The position numbers were made by a program, and so were the translations under genes. Shown here one piece after another: positions 23,995-33,328 of a stretch of DNA of 64,000 nt. Every line of letters starts with the position of its first letter. Position 1 is the stretch's first letter. Under the pieces are notes generated by a model that ran no database searches, was not told where the DNA came from, and saw only the letters and a list, made by a program, of their open reading frames with translations. Source of the stretch: Sarcomyxa edulis (taxonomy: Eukaryota > Basidiomycota > Agaricomycetes > Agaricales > Mycenaceae); contig QUOL01000034.1 in assembly GCA_009761415.1 (NCBI GenBank), positions 23,659 to 87,658 on the forward strand. The letters run 5' to 3'.

Positions 23995-24126
23995 CCGCGA
24001 CGTTGACTCTGCTGTCCGTCGTGGTTCCCAAGACATTGACTCCATTGTCTGTCTTGGGATTGGATCACCACCCTTCGTTGCTTTGACTATCTTCTTGGTT
24101 CAACTTGCTGATGTGTATCAATTCAG
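23995..24126 (+). ncRNA. Leader intron remnant with hairpins C2 and C3
   Basis: C2 has arms 23995-24001 and 24018-24024 (CCGCGAC/GTCGTGG, one G-U). C3 has arms 24027-24035 and 24050-24058 (9 perfect pairs). Both share the TTGACTC..TGTC apex. A branch-like TGCTGAT and acceptor ATTCAG end at 24126, matching the 3' part of the intron at 1032-1275. The donor and first hairpin are missing because the LTR boundary lies at 23994. Confidence 0.58.
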
Positions 24127-24343
24127 GCTCCCCTCAATACATACTCGCTCCAAAATTTTCTCCCATTCCGATTACTTCCACACACACCCTTACCCACCCC
24201 CGCTCATTGTCAGGATTTGTTGTTGACGCCAACAGGTTAGTTCGATATTGTTCTTTTAGACCGTGGCATGACAACTAATATATTTCACGTAGCTTTTCTG
24301 CCTCCTCAGCTTTGCTGTACTGTTCACAGTATTCCAGTGCCTC

Positions 24344-24564
24344 GTAAGTCAATTTCCTCATGTCATGGTAGCATATTTTCTCGGCGGTATATCCAAGCAA
24401 GGGAGAGTTGACTCCTTTGTCCACTTCCTCCCTGACCACAATGTTGACTCTGCTGTCCATTGTGGTCCCCGATACATTGACTCCTTTGTCTGTTTCGGGG
24501 TTGGATCACCACCCATTCCTCATTCTGTCGTGTCTGAATTTTCTGACGGTTCGTTCTCACGCAG
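24344..24564 (+). ncRNA. Leader intron with hairpin triad D
   Basis: A 221-nt intron with donor GTAAGTCAATTT at 24344 (the same donor sequence as at 1581), branch CTGAC and acceptor CACGCAG ending at 24564, 15 nt before the ATG at 24580. D1 has arms 24400-24405 and 24424-24429, and is weaker. D2 has arms 24434-24442 and 24459-24467 (9 perfect pairs). D3 has arms 24468-24476 and 24491-24499 (8 of 9 pairs). The D2 and D3 stems differ from B2 and B3 by paired changes. The spacing from triad to ATG (81-82 nt) equals that of triad B. Confidence 0.6.
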
Positions 24565-24579
24565 TGCTCGATTTTGTCT

Positions 24580-26119
24580 ATGGCCCCTCCAACTCAGAGT
24601 CGTGTAACGCGTTCCGCGACGCGTCTTGTGCAAGACGCTCCGCAATCGCAGCCTTCTGCGGAAAACCAGGTAAGCAATATTGTATATGCAGCACCCGCCT
24701 TCTTATTAACAATGTTCTTGCAAAGGGGAATCGAGGAAAGCGGGCGGCTAAAGGGAAGAAGAAATCACAGTCTACCCACAAAGCGCTGCCATCGTCTTCG
24801 GACCACGAGCCTGCTTTGTCAGACGACGAACCCGGCTCCTCAGGCCATGAATCTATGCCAACTGAGCCTGAAAGGAAGACCAAACGGAAGGTTGGACGTC
24901 CGCCTCCTGGGACTGTAAGTATTATTATTATTATTATTATTATTGAGTTGGTAGTTACAATAATTCGTAGAAACGAACGGCTGCTATGAAAGGAAAACAA
25001 AAGGCCCCTGTGACAGCTGCACCCAGTCCTGCAGTTCCAAGTAATTCCAGCATTTTGACGGCGTCAACGATGTCATCCGCCTCAACCGCTGGAAAGACCA
25101 AAAAGCAAGACATTGGCACAAGTGCAAGGTCCACGGTGCCCTCAAAGTAAGCTTTTTTTCGTTCCTGCACTGAATTCTAGTACTTGACTAACTACGTATT
25201 GTATAGATCATTCTATGTCGAGGTACCGTCGCTCTCGGAGTCGATCTCTGGACGGCAATCCCTCAAGAGTCGAGCGACAGGCCGAAAGGATCCTGCTGGT
25301 CAAGGGTAAGTCGTTGACACCTATCTGTCCTATTCATCTTACTTACGATTGAGTAGGGTATTTCCGGGGCCAGCTTCCACTCTCGTCCCAGGCATCAAGG
25401 ACCGTCTGCCGTTGGACGGTTCTGCATCGGGCTCCAGTCTTACGGTCCGGTACTTCTCTCGGGCGGCAGCTATGGTTGCACAAGCGAGAGCCTCACGGGG
25501 CATTGACGATACTGACCAGGAAGCGACCCCTCGTCCCACTGCTTCTTATCAGCAGAAGGGTCATGTTGAGGATCTGGGCCCCGCTTACTCCGCCTCACTC
25601 GCGCGGTTTGTACCGTCGCCTCCACCACCATCGCAACCGCAAACTCAGTCGCGTGTCCCACCTGCAACACCATCGGCTTCACAAAGAAGACCCCCTGCAA
25701 CACCATCAGCTTCACAACACAGACCTCCCCCTGCAACACCCTCAACATCGCAGAAGAGACCTCCTCCGGAGACTCCATCAGCATCGCAGAAGGGAACTTC
25801 TGCAGCAAATCCATTGAGTCTCCAGGTTGCGGCTACTCCTCTGTCGCGTACGCCAACCCAGCCAAACCCGCCTCCCACACCATCTGTCTCCCGTGTTCGT
25901 AAGACACGGGGGATCGATCGGTCTGCATCCATTGCAACGCATGCCTCGCCCCACCCACCTGTTGATCCCAAGCTATACAAGGTCACATTCCCACCGTCCG
26001 CCGCCCTGCAGCCTTACTTGCGGAAGCGGGCCATTGCAAGCATGGCATACACGAGTCCTGCTTTTTTTAGTGGAAAATTTATCGGAAAAGCTACTTTTGT
26101 CTACCATATTAGTAGTTAG
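24580..26119 (+). pseudogene. Truncated paralogue of the AT-hook family gene
   Basis: Exons 24580-24669, 24726-24914, 24970-25146, then about 25205-25304 and from about 25357. Residues MAPPTQSRVTRSATR, KALPSSSDHEP, SSGHESMP and KRKVGRPPPG match the copy at 1819, and its intron after PPPG is at the same place. It has extra central exons that the 1819 copy lacks, and an 11-residue tandem repeat (PPATPSASQxR type, about 25660-25810). Homology to the other copy stops after LQPY near 26010, and the frame then ends in unrelated A/T-rich sequence at 26119, so the C-terminal half is missing. Probably not functional. Confidence 0.6.
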
Positions 26120-27368
26120 TTTGTTCAACAAGTTTTCTTTCTTCGTAGACTTTTTGTTTGATTTACATACACATTTTTACGATGATAGATACATAGTATT
26201 AAATAGAAACTATAGTAGTGGGTATATGTTGTTAGCCATCTATTGTATAGTGCCGTAGTGTAGCAGTAACACGTTATGTTTTTTTTTTTTTTTTTTAAGA
26301 AATTTACAATTTCCAGCTCAAGGTTTGACTCTTCAACAAGTCATTTTATTTCCATCCATATGCTTGGCTTTTTGTTTGCCAACACCAGAATATGCCCAAT
26401 TCCATATGTTGCAATCAACTTTAGTCTGAACACATCCATGTTGATCTCCTTCTCTCGGATTATCCATTCATGTGGTATGCTAGAGTGGTTGATAGTTGAT
26501 GCTTTGCATAGATGTCGAGCAAAAATAACTGTGAAAACCCCAACAATCAAAGGTGTTATTTTGAAATGGCATCTGGAAAAAATGTCAGTATGGTTATCTG
26601 TAGAATACAAGCAAACATACTTTGATGTGAGGTAGTACAGCAAAGTTATTTGGATCTTCCATCCATTTGAAATCTAGCAAGCCTGCATATTCCGTAAAAA
26701 TTCTTGCATAGTCTAAGAAATAGACGAAAAATGTTAGATTGCCTTTTCAAGTTATCATTGATGAGCAAAGGAGGAGCACTTTTGTTAATAACGTTCTAGT
26801 AGAATTGGGTCGTTTAACACCTGCTTTATACATTTTGGCCCAACTGCTTAAAGCTAACTACAGTTAATACTAGTTAACGTGTGGATTACTGACCCCGCCT
26901 AATCTTCGGCAGACTTAGACTTCAGCACCGTAACTCCGTCTAGCCTACGCTTCAGAGATCTAACCGGAACTCCTTGCTCAATTGCATTCAAGGAATATAC
27001 CAATATCTGGAAACGCGCACACTCTTCTAACAAAAGCCCAAGGTAAGTTTGTCTATGGTAGCCATTTTGATGGTAGGATGGGTGTCTTCTGTGGGAGGTA
27101 ATGAAGAGACACAATCCTTGCTAAACCAGAGGTGATCAGACAATCACATTGCAAATTGAATGAAGTCTTACTTTCAGAACTTTTTGTTTTTGGTGCGGTG
27201 GTATTCCTCCAAGGAATTTTGGTCCCTATAAGAACTGAGGATCGACAAGGAGTAGGAACACAACACAAACATACTTTAGTTTCTGACAGAATTTTTGTCC
27301 TCGGAGAGTGCTAAGGTTGACCGGGCGGTTATCCGACTGTGCAGATGACATGCTTTTCCTTATAATCT
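26120..27368. other. A/T-rich non-coding region
   Basis: No gene recognised. Near 26246-26330 there is a tRNA-like pattern (GTAGTGTAGCAGTAACACG and a B-box-like AAGGTTTGACTC) interrupted by about 18 T residues, probably a decayed tRNA-derived repeat. The frames at 26276-26643 overlap on both strands and lack support. Confidence 0.35.
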
Positions 27369-27369
27369 G

Positions 27370-27902
27370 GTTGATGGGCGGACAACAAAGTTGAGAAAAC
27401 ACTGAGAAAACACTGGGAAAACGCCGAGAAAACACTGAGAAAGCTCGGATAAATTGGGAGAAAACACCAAGAAAACACCCAAAGAAACCTGGAGCAGATG
27501 CTGAGAAACACTGAGAAAACAGAAAACACTGAGATGTAGGGCATGTTTATTGCCATTTCCACTTCCAATCCATGTTCATTCACATCATTTTACATTTACC
27601 TGCATTTTTGCTGCATTTGTTGTCAAATAAATTCCTTTCCAATCCAGGGCATGAACTTTGACACTGCGGAGTAGTACTTCATGTTTGATAAACCGTACAG
27701 CAGTCGCACTTGATTCGAACTCGATTTGAGCACAACTGTGATGGAAAAGGGTGTCTGCAAAAACATCATAAAATGTATGCATGGTCGGTATTTGAACCTG
27801 CGTAAAGGTGCGTGCTTGATCCAATCACGTGACTTGATGATGTGCGAACGAGTGTACTCTACAAAACATACACTCGTTCGCACGTCATCGATCACCTGAT
27901 TA
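27370..27902. repeat. GAGAAAACACT repeat with long hairpin, copy 2
   Basis: Second copy of the unit at 18060-18498. It has an 11-bp GAGAAAACACT array (27395-27535), the homologous middle segment, and the long inverted repeat with arms about 27823-27855 and 27868-27902 around the identical loop CTCTACAAAACA. One arm change here (T for C) still allows a G-U pair. Confidence 0.65.
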
Positions 27903-28115
27903 GTCCGAGGCACATCATCAATTTGAGGCACAAGCTCGATTTGAGGCACACGCTCGATTCGAACTTGTGCGTGGATCTAGCGCCGTCTTCGAATTGAAGC
28001 AGCAAAATATTCGAGGCACAGGCTCGATTCGAACCAGTATAGAAAAACATTTGACTTGCACTCTTAGAGGCAAGAGTCCAATTTGAGGCACAAGGTCAAT
28101 TAAAACCACCGTGCC
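27903..28115. repeat. GAGGCACA(A/G)GCTCGATT degenerate repeat
   Basis: Words of the form TTGAGGCACAAGCTCGATT recur six or so times with intervening unique pieces, some containing B-box-like TTCGAACC. It directly abuts the hairpin of the preceding repeat. Confidence 0.5.
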
Positions 28116-28615
28116 TGTGATGAATACATATATATTCAACTTGCTATGGTGCACTTCAAGAATAAGCTTGATCCAGATGGTTTAATTCTTTTATGCTTAA
28201 GAAAGGGGGTGCCGGATCACAAGTTCAATACACCGAGCAGGTAGGTAAGTTTAGGCATCGGGCCTGAGATTCTCATGTGACCTTGTCAGACAGCTTTTCA
28301 GACACCTCTACAGCTTTGAAGTGTGTACAGAGCATGAATCCCCCTATAAACCCTATTTTGAACCATATCTTAATGACATGTATTATTTGTTTGGCTACAT
28401 CCCCAACGCGTGCACTGCAAAAAAAAATTAAGTCTACCAAATGAGAAGAACAAACGTCAAGCGCAGCAACAGCAAATATACTGTCCATTTTATGGATATG
28501 AGCTTTCAGGTATCTATACAATTTTCTATCCCACTTACTGAAGGAATTTTCAAGGATACCTGTCCTTGACACTGATGGTTACGCAGACTACCCCGGCTGC
28601 AGTCAATGAATCAAT

Positions 28616-29333
28616 TGTGGATCTGGTGGTATTGTAAATCTACAAGAAAGGCACCGTGGTAAGAAGGTATGCAACAATGCCAGAGCAGAACACAATAAAA
28701 TAGCCGGCAAGAAGAAACTGCTGAAGAACATGTCTATATTTGAATTTCTCCGCCCCAAACCAGCCGCCGTTCCATTAACCGTGGCAGATCCTCCTCTTGT
28801 ACAGTGTCCGCTGTCTTGTACAGAGCAGTCAGTACCTCAACCTGCTTCCAGTGCCCCCATCAACCCTGTACACCATGTCTCGCATGACATACAACTGCCC
28901 GCCACGCACATTATTGAGAGACTACACACTGTATATGGTGTGAACAGCTCACGGCTTGCCTTTTGGTAAGTGGTCTCCTTGTTCAATACTCTTCCCTCTA
29001 GCTGATGTATCATACTTGTGTAGTATTGCCTCCAATGTTATTGAAAGCACCACAACTACTCTTGTCTCCAAGTCAGAATCTGACTCTGACACCAAGACCA
29101 GCACGTATGGCGACCCTAACACAAACATTGATGACGAGAATGTTGAGACATATAAGTTGGGTGAGTTCATTGTACATGAAGGAACCTTTAGTACCAATAA
29201 GCCTACAGCTCCAAGTCTGAGCCTATTGAGAATCGACTCGTATATTGCTTTGACAATGCAATTACCCATTGTTACAGTGTCTACCTCTACTAATGTAGAC
29301 CCGCTGTCGCACCATGAAATGGTTCTGACATAA
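28616..29333 (+). CDS. Zinc-finger-like multicopy family protein, partial
   Basis: The open part includes a C2H2-like stretch (Cys 28616, H and C about 35 nt later: ERHRGKKVC), then KKKLLKNMSIFEFLRPKP. This resembles the 'Cys/His finger, basic, (F)FxPxP' layout of an abundant unknown Agaricomycete family (from memory, not checked). The ATG at 28730 can start a two-exon frame: 28730-28965, intron 28966-29023 (58 nt) and 29024-29333, giving 181 residues with a Ser/Thr/Asp-rich second half. An in-frame stop lies just upstream of the finger, so the 5' end is missing or decayed. Function unknown. Confidence 0.42.
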
Positions 29334-29405
29334 AACCCCTCCCCAGTCACACTTTGCCGTCCACTCGACCCCGTCACTTAAGACCCAAAGCCCAAGCAAG
29401 CCACC

Positions 29406-30092
29406 TGTTAGAATAAGAGGTTTAATCTAGTGTTCTGGTGTATTCCTTGAATACAAGTAATACTGTAGTAGTTTGGAAGGTTTGAGGTATGATCCCAGGA
29501 AGCTAGGCAAAGCGAGAACCACTCTGATTTCAATATAAGTCTGCCGATGATTAGATATATTTATCGTTAATCAACTTAGAGGCTAGTAATGATGCGGTAA
29601 TCTCTTTAGGACAGGAGAGAATATGGGTAGTGCAAGACTGTACCCGTATTTCTCTTATTTGAAGCAGAACTTAGTCTTTACTTGAACTTAGGGCACCAGA
29701 GTTAAGTGGTTGGGAAATGGGAATTGAATTGAATGAATCTCCAGGGCATATGGCCCGAGCATTTAAATACATGAAGTAACTAGGTAAGAACTATTTTGCA
29801 CAGTATGGAAGGGTGTCGATGGAACCTTCAAGAAGGCGGTAGACGGCTTGCGACATGGCTGTGCCTTATGATCGGTGGCAGACAATACCTTGTGATGCTA
29901 ACAAGATCAAATACCTTGGTGGCTGAGTACCTCGGTGAAGTATGAAGACTCGAAGGCAGGAGAAAGCTCGATGTATAGATGGCAATGAGTAGAAGGAGTA
30001 TAGAAGAGCATATTACGGTAATAGGTACCTGGTGAAGTATCTATAATACCATAACAACTTTGATGATGCGGACCGACGTTAACCTTCCAACA
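29406..30092. mobile_element. Possible LTR-like segment (TGTTAGAA...TTCCAACA)
   Basis: The 687-bp interval starts TGTTAGAA and ends TTCCAACA. These are near-perfect inverted ends with TG/CA, as in Ty1/copia-type LTRs. No target duplication is visible (CCACC against AGTAA), and no reverse transcriptase or primer-binding site is recognised nearby. An alternative right end would be the second TTCCAACA near 30157. A weak call. Confidence 0.3.
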
Positions 30093-30305
30093 AGTAACTC
30101 AATGGTAAGCTATGTGGTCGTGTTTGACTCAAGTGACAAGACTCCCCCTGAGTTCCAACACCTGGGACCCAGAGAAAGCACCATATGAATTTGTTGGGGT
30201 GGTGTAGGGGGACTCCTCTTGATGGACAATCTACTATATATTTTCCTTTCCTTTTTTTTCTTTCTTTCTTACTTATCTGTACCTACCTTTTCCTTTTCCC
30301 CTTTG

Positions 30306-30893
30306 TAACGGGCAAGGCACCAAGGATGGAAAATAGAGGGAGAGTCTGGCGTAACAGACTAGCGACGAAGTCAAGGGAAACTTAGCTAGAGTCCTCGATA
30401 CTGAGAAGTGCCAATTACTGGCGTTGATTCGACGAAGAGAAAGAAATGTACAGCTGGCAATCAGATAAGAGTGTGACAGATGTGACTATTGGAGTAACAA
30501 ACTGGGTGTAATGGACCGGCATTAGCCTGACCATTACACCCTTCATTTCTATCTTGCGCGTTTTGCATGATGTGACATCACACGTCTTGCGCCAGCAAAG
30601 TGGTCAAGCCTGCCAGCAGCAAGGATCTCCTGATCCTATTCTCTTTGTCGGGATGATCTTTTCTAGTTGAGGAATGAGATTTACTGCAGACAATATAATG
30701 TATTGCTGCTAATAACACAAATTACTGTAACAACCCAGCTAAATTGTCAATATGGTCAAGTGCATACTGAGCGGTGTTTTTGTCCCACACTCTACGTTTA
30801 GCCTTCTTTTTCTGCAATGGAAAAAATGTAGGGTGTCGAAGCTCCGATTCCAGACAGCAGCTTGTAAAGCCCGAGATATTGTACACAGTGTAC
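30306..30893 (+). repeat. Inverted repeat unit, copy 2 (uninterrupted)
   Basis: Reverse-complement match of 21751-22442. It contains the same short frame in plus orientation (MVKCILSGVF..., 30752 on) and preserves the sequence on the far side of the site where LTR copy 2 inserted in the other copy (the AACGGGCAAGG junction near 30308). No gene product is recognised. Confidence 0.65.
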
Positions 30894-31581
30894 TAGTGGT
30901 GTCAATGTCCGGTTCCGAACCGAGGTTCGGACCTGAACCGCTATGAACTTGACCGAAGTCCGGTCCAAAGTTCGACCATTTAGGTGGACCGGACCTGCCG
31001 TCCGGTCCTCGGTTCCATATATGGATGAGACATATGGACCTGTTCGGACCGGTCCGAACCATCAGCCGCCGGCCCAGGATTTTCACCAAACTTTGATTTG
31101 CCAGCGCAGCATCACCTACGACGTTGCATTCTGAGACCTTTAGACCTCGAGCTCAAATCCTCAGCTAAGTGACTCGCTTCAAGTCATTGATTCATGTAGA
31201 TTGTATTATGCAGGTGTGCTCCAATGACAAAAACTTTCGAATTCATGGGATCATCTCCTCTCCCGGTTCTCAGTCATTTCAGCTCTTTGCTGCGACATGG
31301 CGCACTTGAGTGTTCAATTTTTTCTCGAGTACATGGCCTCATTCAGGTCATGGTCCAGTGCAAGATACTTGGAAAATCTTCTGACGAATGCTACAGTTGC
31401 TTCTGGGCCTCAGAGGTAAGCGTGTTTTTCAATATTTAGAGGTTGAAAATGCTGAAAATCGTGTCAGGTTGTATGCCAACAAAGGCGTCATTCCTTGCAT
31501 GTTATCTAGATTGTACGCCGAGGCGCTCTCTGTGTTTAATTATGCACACGTACAAGGCTGACGCAACGCGCAACGGGACGC
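30894..31581. other. CGGTTCCGAACC-type repeats and unannotated flank
   Basis: 30905-31065 is rich in GGTTCGGACC, GGTCCG and GGTTCCGAACC words in both orientations, giving many short inverted repeats. 31066-31581 shows no supported gene. The interval ends at the left boundary of LTR copy 3 with flank ACGC. Confidence 0.45.
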
Positions 31582-33328
31582 TGTGATGAGGACTGCGGTG
31601 CTAGGAGTAGATGGGCTAGACTCCTAACTGTTGTTCGCCTCTAGGGGGTAAGGTGACGTTTTCTCGGAGGGGATTTTACGTAGCGAGAAATCCTAATGCC
31701 CAGTGACTTGTATTTGGATAATGTGTTCGTAAAATAGTGGCGAGGTGGGTATGAGATGATGAGGTGTAAGGAAAGCTTCGGACTTGTAGGTTCGTTCTCG
31801 GTAAGCCGTTTAGAGGTTTCGGACAGCTATAAGTTTGTTCTCAAAAAACCTGCGAAGGCTTTGGACAGCTTTCGGAGAGCTGACCGATGCTTCGGACAGC
31901 TTATAAACGTCTTTGGAGAGCTATCGAGGGCTTCGGACAGTTATAAGTTCGTTCTTGGAGAACCTACGAAGGCCTCGGACAGCTCTCGGTGAGCTGACCG
32001 ATGCTTTGTATAGCTATAAAACGTCCTCGGAGAATTATCGAAGGTTTCGGACAGTTCTGAATTGATTTCGGAGAGCTTCGAGGGTTTCGGACAGCTCTGA
32101 ACTGATTTCGGAGAGCTTCCTTTGTTCCGAGAGTGATACTGCTGGCTGAATCAAGTCCTTTTCTCTTTGTTCGACCGACTCCTGTAATCGTTTCCTTGTC
32201 TCGGTTTCAGAAGTATGAGAAAGAGATAGAATTCCTATAGAGAGTGACTGGGTAGTTGGTCGATTTGGGTATGTTCCTCTGGTTCTCGTCCACACTGGTT
32301 CTATCTACCGTTCTCCATGTCCTATCCTACTTTATATATGAATTCCTTCCCTGTCCTTGCCTAATTCTTCACCCCGAGTGCCGTCCCAAGGTCCCCGAGA
32401 TCTCCAATGATGAAACAGATCCGGTATTGGTTTTGATGTGTCCGAACCTCGCTCAGTGTGAAAGGTTAGGGCCTGAGGTGTTCTCTGAAAGCGTTGCAAG
32501 GTGAATTTGTGAAGGGATGAAACATGTCCGAGTGAGCAGGATGATGGGGAGCTTCCGATAGATTTTTCCAAGATGCGACGGCCAAAGTTGTCCGAGAAGA
32601 GTGAATTTGATGTGGGTTGCTAGGCGGAGACCTGTAGTGTCTTTGTTAGCGGGCGATACCTCGCTTACAAGTGCTGTGTCATGTGATAAACACAGAGGGA
32701 AGAATATTCCGTAGCACCACTTGGTCAGGGTGGACGGAGGTCTTAACGAGGCGTCCAGATGCATGGAAAGGTGTGAATTGAGATCGCAATGTAAAGGGAA
32801 TATGTCTGATTTGATAGGAAGAACAGCTCAGGGCAGCAAGCATCACGTTGGCGGTATGTCGACTGGTGGCGATGTTTTGTCGGTGAAGTATCTCTCGATG
32901 AGGTCTTCTAGAGGTGAAAGGGAGCCTGCTGAAACGATTTGGGATCTGTCCGAAGGATCTAGGGGGCCGCGGAGAGGTGATCGAGTATATTGGACTTTCG
33001 GTCAGGTGAAACGACGATAGGGAATTGGGTTCTGGCGGTAGATTTCCCTCGGAGAAGTTGTTCGTGTGTGATTTCAAGTATTCCGAAACGTTCTGAGACG
33101 TGACCGAAGGCGGGTTAGCGTTTCGTGAGTGGATGAAGAGGCCGCTTTCGGGGAGAAACCGTCAAGTAGCGGGTACTTGGTGTCTTTCAGTGTCCGGTCA
33201 TTCGAAAAGTAAGTCGTTTGTGGTGATGCCGCCAGTATCTCTGTAGTTAGCTATGTCTGGGGAGTCGCATAAGAGTAGGTTGTTGTATAGTTGTCGATTC
33301 CTTGGCTGGGGATGCTGGCATCCTCACA
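31582..33328 (+). mobile_element. Solo LTR, copy 3 (truncates a KDZ transposase)
   Basis: 1747 bp, the same length as copy 1 and differing by roughly ten substitutions by eye, mostly transitions. The left flank is ACGC and the right flank GCGC, so there is no perfect target duplication. The KDZ reading frame on the minus strand stops exactly at the right end, after IGFGIHLAL. The transposase C-terminus is not found beyond the left end, so the flanks are probably not one original site. Confidence 0.8.

Noticed and set aside
3305..33328. LTR copies 1 and 3 as the two ends of a single 30-kb retrotransposon
   Set aside because: Copy 1 has its own perfect target duplication and interrupts an exon that resumes directly after it. 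The interval contains unrelated genes and other elements, and no gag-pol was found.
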